Notes under the pieces: generated by a model
What the model was told of the DNA's origin: nothing
The model's input: only the letters and a program-made list of their open reading frames with translations
Database searches by the model: none
Made by a program: the position numbers and the translations under genes
Origin: Mumia flava
GTDB taxonomy: Bacteria > Actinomycetota > Actinomycetes > Propionibacteriales > Nocardioidaceae
Direction of reading: 5' to 3'
Length of the DNA stretch: 64,000 nt
Assembly: GCF_002797495.1 (NCBI RefSeq)
Contig: NZ_PGEZ01000001.1
Span: 1,674,001-1,738,000 of the forward strand
Shown: positions 16,322 through 25,271 of the stretch, piece after piece
How the letters are laid out: every line of letters starts with the position of its first letter
Numbering within the stretch: the first letter of the stretch is position 1

Positions 16322-17131
16322 CTACTGCTCGTCGCCCCGCAGGTAGTCGAGCTGCGCGGCCACGGAGCGCGACGCCGCCGGCCAGAGTGCTTCGTCCACG
16401 TCGGCGTACACGATCCTGACCACGTCCTCCACGCTCTGGGCGCCGTCGTCGAGCGCGGCGCGGACCTGATCGAGACGCTCGGCGCGGTGCGTGACGTACG
16501 CGTCCAGCACGGCGCCGGCGTCGGGCTGCACCGGTCCGTGGCCCGGCAGCAGCCGGACCGGCCCACCGAGGGTGTCGACCACGGCGCGGAGCGCGGCCAG
16601 CGAGGCGAGGTACGGGCCCAGCGCGCCGTCCGGGTGGGCGACCACGGTGGTTCCGCGTCCGAGGACGGTGTCTCCGGTCAGCAGGGACGCGTCGTCGCGC
16701 AGCAGGAACGAGACGGAGTCGCGGGTGTGGCCCGGGGTGGCCAGCACCTCGAGCCGGACTCCGTCCACCTCCACCGTCTCGCCGTCGGTCAGGGTCTCCC
16801 CGCCGCCGCGGCACAGCGCCGGGTCGACAGCGCGCACCGGTGCACCGGACAGCTCGGCGAAGCGCTCGGCACCCTCGGTGTGGTCGTGGTGGTGGTGCGT
16901 GAGCAGGACGAGTCCGACCGGCGCCGCGACCGACAGCACGCGCCCGAGGTGCTCCTCGTCGAGCTCGCCGGGGTCGACGACGACCGCCAGCGCCCCCGGG
17001 GGTGCGTCCGGCCGTCGCAGCACCCAGGTGTTGGTCCCGTCGAGCGTCATCAGCCCCGGGTTGTCCTCGCGTACGAACGTTGCCCACGGCGACGGCGTCC
17101 CGTGCGACGCGACGGCGGTCTGGGGAGTCAT
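16322..17131 (-). CDS. Metallo-beta-lactamase-fold hydrolase (Rv3677c type)
   Basis: 269 aa. The metal motif LTHHHHDHTEG fits T-H-X-H-X-D-H; later ligands are His in ATPGHTRDS, Asp in LLTGDTVLG and His in LLPGHGPV. These features resemble LACTB2/RNase Z-like hydrolases. The substrate is unknown; RNA and thioester hydrolysis are both known in the family. ATG 17131 overlaps the stop of the upstream Nudix gene (ATGA), so the two are co-translated. Confidence 0.9.
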   Translation of the reverse strand: MTPQTAVASHGTPSPWATFVREDNPGLMTLDGTNTWVLRRPDAPPGALAVVVDPGELDEEHLGRVLSVAAPVGLVLLTHHHHDHTEGAERFAELSGAPVRAVDPALCRGGGETLTDGETVEVDGVRLEVLATPGHTRDSVSFLLRDDASLLTGDTVLGRGTTVVAHPDGALGPYLASLAALRAVVDTLGGPVRLLPGHGPVQPDAGAVLDAYVTHRAERLDQVRAALDDGAQSVEDVVRIVYADVDEALWPAASRSVAAQLDYLRGDEQ

Positions 17132-17940
17132 GGCAGCTCCGTCTCCAGGTAGGGGTTTCCGTCGATCACGACGAGGCGCGGGACGACGGGAGCGATCGTA
17201 CGGTCGGCCGCGGCGGTCAGCGCCTCGGCGGCGTGCTCCAGTCCCGCGAGGTCGCGACACGTCACGGCGGTCGGCGGAAGCATCCCCATCTCACCGGCGT
17301 CGACCGAGGCGAGCGCCGCACCCAGAGGCATCCAGGAGGCGTGGTCGGCCTCGCCGGGCAGCGTGCCGACGCGTTGGCCCTCGGGAAGCACCGCCACGAA
17401 GAACCGCGTGTCGAAGCGGCGCGGCTCGAACGTCGGCGTGATCCAGTGGGTCCACGCGGCCAGCAGGTCCGTCCGCAGGACGAGCGAGCGCCGGGTCAGC
17501 ACCTCCGCGAGCGAGATGTCGTGGGCCTCGAGCGCGGCCCGGTCGGCTTGCCAGTCGGGGGCGCTCGCGTCGTCGACGACGGAGCCGGCGTCGGGGCCCG
17601 CGAGGAGCACGCCCGCCTCCTCGAACGTCTCCCGGACGGCCGCGCAGACCAGGGCGCGCGCGAGCTCCTCGGAGCAGCCGAAGCGCTCCGCCCAGATCGC
17701 CGGCGCCGGCCCGGCCCACGCGAGATCGGCGTCGGAGTCGCGCGGATCGACCGCGCCTCCGGGAAACACGTACATCCCCGCGGCGAAGCGCATCGACTGC
17801 TGCCGACGCAGGAGGTACGCCTCGACGCCGTCGGTCCCGTCGCGGAGCAGGACGACGGTCGCCGCGTCGCGCGCGGGCGCGGCGGACTCGACGTCACGGC
17901 CGACGTGCTCGAGCAGGGACGTGGGCAGGGGGACGCGCAT
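17128..17940 (-). CDS. Nudix hydrolase, long-insert type
   Basis: 270 aa. The Nudix fold begins with AATVVLLRDGTDGVEAYLLRRQQSM and MYVFPGGAVDPRDSD. An insertion of about 30 residues separates this from the catalytic helix AAVRETFEEAGVLLA, as in the NUDT19-like subgroup that acts on CoA and its esters. I chose ATG 17940 because AGGGG lies 7 bases upstream; ATG 17946 is in frame but sits on that site. Translation continues into the MBL gene by a 4-base overlap. Confidence 0.85.
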   Translation of the reverse strand: MRVPLPTSLLEHVGRDVESAAPARDAATVVLLRDGTDGVEAYLLRRQQSMRFAAGMYVFPGGAVDPRDSDADLAWAGPAPAIWAERFGCSEELARALVCAAVRETFEEAGVLLAGPDAGSVVDDASAPDWQADRAALEAHDISLAEVLTRRSLVLRTDLLAAWTHWITPTFEPRRFDTRFFVAVLPEGQRVGTLPGEADHASWMPLGAALASVDAGEMGMLPPTAVTCRDLAGLEHAAEALTAAADRTIAPVVPRLVVIDGNPYLETELP

Positions 17941-17998
17941 CGTCATGCCCCTAGGTCTATCCCATCGACCGGCACCGACGCTCGGCCGGCCTCGAGGC

Positions 17999-18460
17999 TC
18001 AGCCGACCTCCACCACCAGCTCGACCTCGACCGGAGCGTCGAGCGGCAGCACGGTGACACCCACCGCGCTGCGGGCGTGCAGGCCCGCGTCGTCGAACAC
18101 CTCGCCGAGCAGCTCGCTGGCGCCGTTGGCGACCACGGGCTGCCCCGTGAAGTCGGGGGTGCTCGCCACGAACACGACGGCCTTCACGATCCGTGCGATC
18201 CGGTCCAGCCCGCCGGACTGCGACGCGGCGGCCGCGAGAGCGTTCAGGGCGCACTGCCGGGCGCACGCGGCTGCCTCCTCCACGGTGACGTCCGCCCCGA
18301 CCTTGCCGGTCGTGATCAGGTCGCCGTCGCGGATCGGCAGCTGGCCCGCGGTGTAGACGTACGAGCCCGTCCGTACGGCCGGCTGGTAGGCGGCGACCGG
18401 CGGGACGACGTCGGGCAGCTCGAGGCCGAGCCCGGCGAGACGCTCGCTCGGCGCCGGCAT
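17999..18460 (-). CDS. RidA / YjgF family protein
   Basis: 153 aa. AVRTGSYVYTAGQLPIRDGDLITTGKVGADVTVEEAAACARQCALNAL and VKAVVFVASTPDFTGQP are the YjgF signature regions, and the conserved Arg-equivalent region near the end is HARSAVGVTVLPLDAPVEVE. RidA proteins hydrolyse reactive imine/enamine intermediates; this longer form corresponds to Rv3678c. Its start overlaps the DUF4177 stop (TGATG, or GTGA if GTG 18463 is used), so the pair is one transcriptional unit. Confidence 0.88.
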   Translation of the reverse strand: MPAPSERLAGLGLELPDVVPPVAAYQPAVRTGSYVYTAGQLPIRDGDLITTGKVGADVTVEEAAACARQCALNALAAAASQSGGLDRIARIVKAVVFVASTPDFTGQPVVANGASELLGEVFDDAGLHARSAVGVTVLPLDAPVEVELVVEVG

Positions 18461-18621
18461 CACGAGTCCTGGATCGGGCGCTTGAAGTACGCGACGAGGT
18501 TCTCCGGGTTCATCCCGGGCACGATCTGCACGAGCTCCCAGCCGTCGCGGCCGAAGTTGTCGAGGATCGCCTTCGTCGAGTGCACGAGGACCGGTGCCGT
18601 CAGGTACTCCCACTGGGTCAT
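18460..18621 (-). CDS. DUF4177 small protein
   Basis: 53 aa: MTQWEYLTAPVLVHSTKAIL, then DNFGRDGWELVQIVPG and AYFKRP. This is the compact DUF4177 fold (Rv3678A in M. tuberculosis): a W-E-Y strand, a helix and GWELV. Function unknown. It is short but clearly real: it sits head-on to the ATPase gene with a 36-base divergent promoter gap and its stop overlaps the ridA start. Confidence 0.85.
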   Translation of the reverse strand: MTQWEYLTAPVLVHSTKAILDNFGRDGWELVQIVPGMNPENLVAYFKRPIQDS

Positions 18622-18644
18622 GGGTCGACTGTATCCCGACCCCG

Positions 18645-18650
18645 TACGCT
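18645..18650 (+). promoter_or_regulatory. -10 element TACGCT, leaderless start
   Basis: TACGCT ends 7 bases before the GTG at 18658, within the 36-base gap to the divergent DUF4177 gene. Confidence 0.5.
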
Positions 18651-18657
18651 CGGGTTC

Positions 18658-19626
18658 GTGGCTGGGCAGACCCGGATGCACGTCGTGACGGGCAAGGGCG
18701 GGACGGGCAAGAGCACCGTCGCGGCCGCGCTCGCCGTCGGCCTGGCCGCACAGGGGTGCAAGGTGCTGCTCTGCGAGGTGGAGGGACGCCAGGGCATCGC
18801 TCAGATCTTCGACGTCGCGCCCCTTCCGTACGAGGAGCGTCAGGTCGCGGCGCTCGACGACGGCGCCGTGTACGCGCTGGCGATCGACGCGGAGGAGGCG
18901 CTGCTCGAGTACCTCGCGATGTTCTACCGCCTCGGGCGTGCCGGCAAGGCGCTGGACCGCTTCGGCGTGATCGACTTCGCGACCACGATCGCGCCCGGCG
19001 TCCGCGACGTGCTGCTCACCGGCAAGGTGTACGAGGCGGTGCGCCGGCGCGACGACGACGGCGACCCGGTCTACGACGCCGTCGTGCTGGACGCTCCGCC
19101 GACGGGGCGGATCGCGCGGTTCCTCAACGTCAACGCGGAGGTGGCGGGCCTCGCGAAGGTCGGGCCGATCCATCGCCAGGCGGACTCGATCATGACGCTG
19201 ATGCGCTCGCGCCGGACGCGGGTCCACCTCGTCACCTTGCTGGAGGAGATGCCGGTGCAGGAGACGCTGGACGCCGTGGACGAGCTGACCGCGGCCGAGC
19301 TGCGGATCGGCACCCTGATCGTGAACCAGGTGCATCCCGCGGTCTTCGACGACGACGAGATCGAGCGGATCAGCAACGGCGGCCTGACCGCGGCGAGCGT
19401 ACGCCGGACGCTGCGGAGCGCCGGTCTCGACCTCGACGGCGGACAGGCCCAGGCGCTGCTGGACGAGGGCCGCGAACGGATCGAGCGGATGCGGCTCCAG
19501 GCCGCGCAGCGGGCGTTGCTCGACGACGCGGGGGCGCCCGTCGTCGAGCTGCCGGCGGTCAGCGAGGGGATCGACCTCGCGCAGCTGCTGTCGCTGGGCG
19601 AGACGCTCGCGGAGGCCCTGCCGTGA
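18658..19626 (+). CDS. Get3/ArsA-like ATPase, first of pair (Rv3679 type)
   Basis: 322 aa. The deviant Walker A is TGKGGTGKSTVAAALA with both signature Lys; switch II is VVLDAPPTGRIARFL. It belongs to the ArsA/Get3 P-loop family. The M. tuberculosis pair Rv3679/Rv3680 (BagA/BagB) forms a Get3-like complex; anion transport is a legacy name. No arsenite Cys motif is present. It overlaps the second ATPase gene by GTGA, consistent with a fixed hetero-complex. Confidence 0.9.
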   Translation: MAGQTRMHVVTGKGGTGKSTVAAALAVGLAAQGCKVLLCEVEGRQGIAQIFDVAPLPYEERQVAALDDGAVYALAIDAEEALLEYLAMFYRLGRAGKALDRFGVIDFATTIAPGVRDVLLTGKVYEAVRRRDDDGDPVYDAVVLDAPPTGRIARFLNVNAEVAGLAKVGPIHRQADSIMTLMRSRRTRVHLVTLLEEMPVQETLDAVDELTAAELRIGTLIVNQVHPAVFDDDEIERISNGGLTAASVRRTLRSAGLDLDGGQAQALLDEGRERIERMRLQAAQRALLDDAGAPVVELPAVSEGIDLAQLLSLGETLAEALP

Positions 19627-20894
19627 CCCCGTCGTCGACCGTGCGGACGGCCGGCGGTCGCGCGAGCGGTCCGCTGGACGTCGACGCGCTGCTCGCGGAC
19701 CCCGGGCTCGAGATCGTGGTCTGCTGCGGCTCGGGCGGCGTCGGCAAGACGACGACGTCGGCGGCGCTGGCGCTGCGGGCGGCCTCGCAGGGGCGGCGGG
19801 TCTGCGTGCTCACGATCGACCCGGCGCGGCGTCTCGCGCAGTCGCTCGGCCTGACCGAGCTCGACAACACCCCGCGTCCGGTGGACGGCGTCGGCGCCGA
19901 CGGCGGATCGCTCGACGCGATGATGCTCGACATGAAGCGCACGTTCGACGAGGTCGTCGAGGCGCACGCGTCACCGCAGAAGGCCGCCCAGATCCTGGCG
20001 AACCCCTTCTACCAGGCGCTGTCGAGCTCGTTCGCCGGCACGCAGGAGTACATGGCGATGGAGAAGCTCGGGCAGCTGCACGCCGAGGCGATCGCCGACG
20101 CCGAGCACCCGCGCTGGGACCTGATCGTCGTCGACACGCCGCCGTCCCGCTCGGCGCTGGACTTCCTGGACGCCCCGGAGCGGCTCGCGTCGTTGCTGGA
20201 CGGACGCCTGCTGCGACTCCTGCTGGCGCCGGCGCGTGGCCCGGCGCGGCTCTTCTCCGCGGGGTTCGGGATGGTCACGTCCGCGCTCGGGAAGGTGCTC
20301 GGGGCTCAGGTGCTGCGTGACGTACAGACGTTCGTCTCGGCGTTCGACGCGCTGTTCGGCGGGTTCCGGGCGCGCGCGGAGGCGACGTTCGCGCTGCTCC
20401 AGGACTCCGGGACGGCGTTCCTCGTCATCGCGGCGCCGGAGCGCGACGCGATGCGCGAGGCGTCGTACTTCGTGGACCGGCTCAGCCAGGACCGGATGCC
20501 GCTCGCGGGGCTCGTCGTGAACCGGATGACCACGCCCCGCGCCGACCTCGACCCCGACGACGCGCTGGCGGCGGCGCGCGTACTCCGCCGTACGAACGGT
20601 TCCGAGCCGGCCCCTGACGCCGAGGCGAACGGCCGTGGCGACGATGCGAGAGAGCCGGAGGACCCCGCGATCGTGCGCCGGCGGCGGGGCGCGAACGACG
20701 ACGTGGTGGCCGCGCTTCTCGACGTCCACGTCGAGCAGGCCAGGATCTGCGCGCGCGAGCGCAGGACGGTGCGCGGGTTCACCCAGGCGCACCCGCGCGT
20801 ACGGGTGGCTGAGGTCCCGTCGCTGCCGACCGACGTGCACGACCTGGCCGGACTGCGACGCGTCGGCGAGCTGCTCGCCGCGTCGACGCGCTGA
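19623..20894 (+). CDS. Get3/ArsA-like ATPase, second of pair (Rv3680 type)
   Basis: 423 aa. The P-loop reads CCGSGGVGKTTTSAALA: the catalytic GKTT is kept but the first (intermonomer) Lys of the deviant Walker A is Ser. Switch II is LIVVDTPPSRSALDFLDAP. Residues about 300-360 form an acidic, low-complexity insert (NGSEPAPDAEANGRGDDAREPEDP) before the C-terminal domain. The lost Lys suggests that the pair works as a heterodimer in which the first subunit supplies it (inference). Translation is coupled to the upstream gene. Confidence 0.9.
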   Translation: MTPSSTVRTAGGRASGPLDVDALLADPGLEIVVCCGSGGVGKTTTSAALALRAASQGRRVCVLTIDPARRLAQSLGLTELDNTPRPVDGVGADGGSLDAMMLDMKRTFDEVVEAHASPQKAAQILANPFYQALSSSFAGTQEYMAMEKLGQLHAEAIADAEHPRWDLIVVDTPPSRSALDFLDAPERLASLLDGRLLRLLLAPARGPARLFSAGFGMVTSALGKVLGAQVLRDVQTFVSAFDALFGGFRARAEATFALLQDSGTAFLVIAAPERDAMREASYFVDRLSQDRMPLAGLVVNRMTTPRADLDPDDALAAARVLRRTNGSEPAPDAEANGRGDDAREPEDPAIVRRRRGANDDVVAALLDVHVEQARICARERRTVRGFTQAHPRVRVAEVPSLPTDVHDLAGLRRVGELLAASTR

Positions 20895-20934
20895 GGACCC
20901 GGTGGGTCAGGTCGGCTGGGTCACGCCGACCGGG

Positions 20935-21240
20935 TCAGCCCGCGGCGCTCGCGGCCGGCGTCGCCTGGGTGACGCGGCTCTCCTGAGCCGCCTCGAGCAG
21001 CGCACGCCAGGACACGACGTTCGGGCGGCGGCGGAGCAGGGCGCGACGCTCCCGCTCGGTCATGCCGCCCCAGACGCCCCACTCGATGTCGTTGTCGAGC
21101 GCCTCGGCCAGGCACTCGCTGCGCACGGGACAGCCCCGGCAGACCTGCTTCGCGCGATTCTGCTCCGCCCCGCGGACGAACAGCGCGTCTGCCGACTCCT
21201 TGCACAGGGCGGCTCCCGCCCAGTCCTCGTTCCAGCTCAC
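20935..21240 (-). CDS. whiB4: WhiB4-type iron-sulfur regulator
   Basis: 101 aa from GTG 21240. Four cluster Cys are present: AALCKES, then VCRGC and SEC in the C-X2-C-X5-C arrangement. DALFVRGAEQNRAKQ and the turn GVWGGMTERERRAL are almost identical to WhiB4 of mycobacteria, a redox-sensing [4Fe-4S] protein that binds sigma factor and DNA. The start is uncertain: GTG 21240 has GGAAGG upstream, while ATG 21270 would add ten residues. Position between the Get3-like pair and ponA2 equals Rv3681c. Confidence 0.88.
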   Translation of the reverse strand: MSWNEDWAGAALCKESADALFVRGAEQNRAKQVCRGCPVRSECLAEALDNDIEWGVWGGMTERERRALLRRRPNVVSWRALLEAAQESRVTQATPAASAAG

Positions 21241-21362
21241 GGCCCACACCTTCCCCGAGATGGCCCCCATCGACGGGGGCCGATGTTGTTCCAGACTCCC
21301 GGGGTTCGGGCGCGGGCACCAGATCACCTGGGATGGTCCGCCATAGCCCGTTCGAACTATTC

Positions 21363-21391
21363 TTGGTGCGATACCGACGTTCCCGTACCCT
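21363..21391 (+). promoter_or_regulatory. ponA2 promoter, leaderless
   Basis: TTGGTG (21363-21368), 17 bases, TACCCT (21386-21391), then 7 bases to the ATG at 21399. This is the clearest complete promoter in the window. Confidence 0.65.
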
Positions 21392-21398
21392 GGGGCCC

Positions 21399-23660
21399 AT
21401 GATTCTGGGGCCCCACCGTTCTGAAGACGGTCGCGCGACGATCCGTACGATCGGCACGATGCTGGGGCTCAGCCTGTTCGCGGGCGTCCTGGTCGCAGGG
21501 CTCGCGATCCCGGTCGCGGCGTTCGTCGGCGTGACCTCCAACAGCATGGCACGGGGCTTCGAGGAGCTCCCGCTCGAGCTGCGCGAGACGCCGATCCCGC
21601 AGCGCTCGAAGGTGCTCGCGTCCGACGGGACGCTGCTGGCGTACTTCTACTCCCAGAACCGTCAGGACGTCCCGCTCAGCAAGATCTCGCCGACGATGCG
21701 CCAGGCGATCGTCTCGATCGAGGACTCCCGCTTCTACGAGCACGGCGCGCTCGACTTCAAGGGCACGGTCCGAGCCCTCGTCAACAACGCGACCGAGGGC
21801 AACACGCAGGGCGGTTCGTCGCTGACGCAGCAGCTGGTCAAGAACATCCTGATCCAGCAGGCGGACAACCCCGAGGAGCTCAAGGCCGCCACCGAGGTGA
21901 CGCCGGCCCGCAAGATCCGCGAGCTCAAGTACGCGATGAGCTACGAGGAGAAGCACTCGAAGGACCAGATCCTCCAGAACTACCTGAACATCTCGTACTT
22001 CGGCGACGGCGCGTACGGCATCAGCGCGGCAGCGAAGCACTACTTCTCCGTCTCGGCCGCGAACCTCGACCTCGTCCAGTCGGCGACCCTGGCCGGCCTG
22101 GTGAAGAACCCGGTCGAGTACGACCCGGTGACCTACCCGGAGAACGCCCTGCGCCGTCGCAACGTCGTGCTCGCGGCGATGCAGAGCCAGGGGCTGATCA
22201 CCCGCCAGGTCGCCGAGAAGGCGATGTCTCGCCCGCTCGGGCTCAAGATCACGAACTTCTCCAACGGCTGCGTGTCGAGCAAGGCGCCGTTCTTCTGCGA
22301 CTACGTCCAGCGCTACCTGCTGCGCGACGAGTCGCTCGGCAAGACCGTCGACGAGCGCCAGTACCGCCTCGAGGCCGGCGGCCTGACGATCAAGACGACG
22401 ATCGACCTGAAGTTCCAGAAGGCCGCCGACAAGGCCGTCAGCAACCGCGTCGCGCCGACCGACAGCGCGATCGGCGCGCAGGCGCTGGTCGAGCCCGGCA
22501 CCGGCGAGGTCCGCGCGCTCGCGCAGTCCCGTCCGATGGGCAACAAGCGCAAGCAGGGCGAGACGTACATCAACTACACCGTCCCCAAGGAGCTCGGCGG
22601 CGCGAACGGGTTCCAGGCCGGGTCGACGTTCAAGGCCTTCACGGCCGCGGCGGCACTGAAGAAGGGCTACCCGGCGAGCACGTACTTCAACTCGCCGCAG
22701 GAGATGACGCTCTCCGGGTTCAACCAGTGCGACGGTCAGAGTGCCGGCTCGTGGAACGTCAGCAACTCCACCGGCGCCGGCGGCTTCCCGATGAGCACCG
22801 CGCTCCCGCAGTCGGTCAACACCTACTTCGCCCAGCTCGAGCGGCTCACCGGGCTGTGCGCCACCACCAGGATGGCGATCAAGCTGGGGCTGCCCGTCGC
22901 CGACAAGGACGACACCTACCCCTCGTTCACGCTCGGCGTGATCGACGTGAGCCCGCTCGACATGGCCGCCGCGTACGCCGCGTTCCCGGCCCGCGGCAAG
23001 TACTGCGAGCCGCGGCCGGTCACCGAGATCCTCGACAAGCGCGGTGACACGCTCAAGAAGTACGACAACGCCTGCGACCGGGTGATGAGCAAGGCGGTCG
23101 CCGACACCGTCAACCAGATCCTGACCAAGGTCCAGTCCGCCGGTGGCTTCGGCGCCTCGCTCGCGCTCGACAAGCCGTCCGCGGCCAAGACCGGGACGAC
23201 GCAGGACAACAAGGCCGTCTGGTACATGGGCTACACCCCGAGCCTCGTGAACGCCTCGATGATCGCCGGCGCGAACAAGTCGGGTCACTGGAAGACGCTC
23301 GCCGGGCAGTCCCTCAACGGCGAGTACCTCTCGTTCAGCGCGATCGGCGGCTCGTCGCTGGCCGGCCCGATGTGGTACGACACGATGAGCCGGATCATGG
23401 ACGACCTCCCGTACAAGTCGTTCAGGTCGCCCGGCAGCCTCGGTGCGGCTCCGTCCGACACTCCGTACGCTCCTGAGCCCGAGCCTGAGCGGCCTCGCGG
23501 TGGCGGCAACGGCGGTGGTGGCAACGGCGGCGGTAACGGCGGCGGCGACAACGGCGGCGGTGGTGGCGGCAACGGTGGCGGCCCCGGCGGCGGCGGACCG
23601 AACGCCGGACCGACCGGCGGCGGTGGTGGCGGCGGCGGTGGCGGCGGCGATCGCGACTGA
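21399..23660 (+). CDS. ponA2: PonA2-type class A penicillin-binding protein
   Basis: 753 aa. A short cytosolic part and one membrane anchor (about 25-48) precede the GT51 transglycosylase (SIEDSRFYEHGALDF, GGSSLTQQLVKN). The transpeptidase shows S-T-F-K in FQAGSTFKAFT, SVN in LPQSVNTYF and KTGT in SAAKTGTTQ. It polymerises and crosslinks peptidoglycan. Several Cys in the transpeptidase domain may form disulfides. The C-terminus lacks the PASTA domain of mycobacterial PonA2 and instead has about 70 Gly/Asn residues (GGGNGGGG repeats, 23500-23655). Confidence 0.93.
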   Translation: MILGPHRSEDGRATIRTIGTMLGLSLFAGVLVAGLAIPVAAFVGVTSNSMARGFEELPLELRETPIPQRSKVLASDGTLLAYFYSQNRQDVPLSKISPTMRQAIVSIEDSRFYEHGALDFKGTVRALVNNATEGNTQGGSSLTQQLVKNILIQQADNPEELKAATEVTPARKIRELKYAMSYEEKHSKDQILQNYLNISYFGDGAYGISAAAKHYFSVSAANLDLVQSATLAGLVKNPVEYDPVTYPENALRRRNVVLAAMQSQGLITRQVAEKAMSRPLGLKITNFSNGCVSSKAPFFCDYVQRYLLRDESLGKTVDERQYRLEAGGLTIKTTIDLKFQKAADKAVSNRVAPTDSAIGAQALVEPGTGEVRALAQSRPMGNKRKQGETYINYTVPKELGGANGFQAGSTFKAFTAAAALKKGYPASTYFNSPQEMTLSGFNQCDGQSAGSWNVSNSTGAGGFPMSTALPQSVNTYFAQLERLTGLCATTRMAIKLGLPVADKDDTYPSFTLGVIDVSPLDMAAAYAAFPARGKYCEPRPVTEILDKRGDTLKKYDNACDRVMSKAVADTVNQILTKVQSAGGFGASLALDKPSAAKTGTTQDNKAVWYMGYTPSLVNASMIAGANKSGHWKTLAGQSLNGEYLSFSAIGGSSLAGPMWYDTMSRIMDDLPYKSFRSPGSLGAAPSDTPYAPEPEPERPRGGGNGGGGNGGGNGGGDNGGGGGGNGGGPGGGGPNAGPTGGGGGGGGGGGDRD

Positions 23661-23738
23661 GTGGAAGCGCACGGGCGATCTGCTCCGCCGCTCGAATCCC
23701 GCGTGACCGGTCTTGGCGGTCTGCGCGATGATGTTCGC

Positions 23739-24197
23739 ATGAGCGACCTCAAGGACCGTCTGCGCGCCGATCTCACCTCCGCGATCAAGGGGCGGGACTC
23801 GCTGCGTGCCTCGACGCTGAGGATGGTGCTCTCGTCGGTGAGCAAGGCCGAGACCGCGGGCAAGCAGGCCAAGGAGCTGGACGACTCCGAGGTGATGGCC
23901 GTGATCACCTCGGAGTCCAAGAAGCGCCGCGAGGCGGCCGAGGCGTACGACTCCGGCAACCGCCCGGAGCTCGCCGAGAAGGAGCGCGACGAGGCGTCGA
24001 TCCTCGCCGAGTACCTCCCCGAGCCGCTGTCGGCCGAGGAGCTGGAGGCGATCGTGACCGAGGCCGTCGCGTCGTCGGGCGCCGCCGGCGAGGGGATGCG
24101 CGCGATGGGCAAGGTCATGGGCCTCGTGAAGCCCCGAACGGAGGGCCGCGCCGACGGGGCCGCCGTGGCCGCCGAGGTCCGGCGGCAGCTCGGGTGA
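23739..24197 (+). CDS. GatB/YqeY domain protein
   Basis: 152 aa, helical and charged. MSDLKDRLRADLTSAIKGRDSLRASTLRMVLSSV begins the YqeY domain and MRAMGKVMGLVKPRTEGRADGAAVAAEVRRQL ends it. The family shares the tRNA-binding tail domain of GatB and may bind tRNA or aid amidotransferase function; its role is unproven. It interrupts the order otherwise shared with Rv3682-Rv3683. Its stop overlaps the next start (GTGA). Confidence 0.88.
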   Translation: MSDLKDRLRADLTSAIKGRDSLRASTLRMVLSSVSKAETAGKQAKELDDSEVMAVITSESKKRREAAEAYDSGNRPELAEKERDEASILAEYLPEPLSAEELEAIVTEAVASSGAAGEGMRAMGKVMGLVKPRTEGRADGAAVAAEVRRQLG

Positions 24198-25129
24198 CGG
24201 GCTCGCGCCGCGCTCGGATCGGGACCGCAGCAGCGTTCGCGACGGTGGGCGCCGGCGTGGCGGCCGTCGCCTACGGCGGGCTGTACGAGCGCAACGCCTT
24301 CGTCGTGCGACGGGTCGACGTCCCGGTCCTGCCGGCGGGCTCGAAGCCGCTCACGGTGCTGCACCTGTCCGACGTGCACATGACGCCGGGGCAGACCCGC
24401 AAGCAGCGCTGGCTTCGCTCGCTGAGCGACTTCGACCCGGACCTCGTCGTGTCCACCGGCGACAACCTCGCCCACCTGCGTGCGTTGCCTGCGGTGCTGG
24501 ACGCCTACCAGGACCTGCTCGACGTCCCCGGGGTCTTCGTGTTCGGGTCGAACGACTACTACTCGCCGACGCCGAAGAACCCGGCGCGCTACCTGATCGG
24601 CCCGTCGGGGATGCGCAAGCGCGTGCCGGACCTCCCGTACGAGCTGATGCGCGCGGAGTTCAGGGCCGCAGGCTGGCTGGACCTCTCCAACGCCTCCGGT
24701 CGGCTCGAGGTCGCCGGGACGACGCTGGCGTTCTCCGGCGTCGACGATCCGCACGTCGGGCGTGACGACCTGGACTCGCTCCCGGGCGCGTACGCCGACG
24801 ACGACGCGGACCTGCGGATCGGTGTCGCACACGCCCCGTACCTGCGGGTCCTGGACGCCTTCAACGTCCGCGGATTCCCGCTCGTGCTCGCCGGCCACAC
24901 CCACGGGGGACAGCTGCGGGTCCCCGGGGTCGGTGCGCTCGTGACGAACTGCGACCTCGACCGGGGCCGCGCGCGGGGACTCTCGACGCACCGGACAGCG
25001 GGCCACGAGCCCTCCTGGATGCACGTCTCCGCGGGGTGCGGGACCTCCCCGTACGCGCCGGTGCGGTTCGCGTGCCGACCCGAGGCGACGGTCCTCGAAC
25101 TGCGTCCGGTAGACTCTCCGAGGAACTGA
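24194..25129 (+). CDS. Membrane-anchored metallophosphoesterase (Rv3683 type)
   Basis: 311 aa. One N-terminal membrane segment (about 8-28), then a calcineurin-like domain with LHLSDVHM, VSTGDN, GSNDYYSP (variant of GNHD) and LAGHTHGGQ, all metal-ligand motifs. The YkuE-like subgroup acts at the membrane face on phosphodiesters or UDP-lipid intermediates. The GTG start overlaps the YqeY-gene stop. It is the last gene of the block that parallels Rv3667-Rv3683. Confidence 0.9.
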   Translation: MTGSRRARIGTAAAFATVGAGVAAVAYGGLYERNAFVVRRVDVPVLPAGSKPLTVLHLSDVHMTPGQTRKQRWLRSLSDFDPDLVVSTGDNLAHLRALPAVLDAYQDLLDVPGVFVFGSNDYYSPTPKNPARYLIGPSGMRKRVPDLPYELMRAEFRAAGWLDLSNASGRLEVAGTTLAFSGVDDPHVGRDDLDSLPGAYADDDADLRIGVAHAPYLRVLDAFNVRGFPLVLAGHTHGGQLRVPGVGALVTNCDLDRGRARGLSTHRTAGHEPSWMHVSAGCGTSPYAPVRFACRPEATVLELRPVDSPRN

Positions 25130-25177
25130 GCGAGACATCCTCTCGGCACGGTTCCGCCGCACGCGAGTGTGGAGCCA

Positions 25178-25251
25178 CGGGGTGTGGCGCAGCTTGGTAG
25201 CGCGCGTCGTTCGGGACGACGAGGCCGCAGGTTCAAATCCTGTCACCCCGA
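25178..25251 (+). tRNA. tRNA-Pro (CGG)
   Basis: The acceptor stem CGGGGTG pairs with CACCCCG. The anticodon stem CGTCG/CGACG encloses the loop TTCGGGA with anticodon CGG at 25212-25214. The T-arm contains GGTTCAAATCC. The discriminator is A25251 and CCA is not encoded. Reads CCG proline codons. Confidence 0.97.
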
Positions 25252-25271
25252 CGCTCTCCCCGCGAGGGGGA

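Noticed and set aside
14949-17087. 712-aa open frame over the 62-bp array
   Set aside because: It crosses crp antisense and the repeat; a 62-base period rotates the frame, so the repeated peptides are an artefact.
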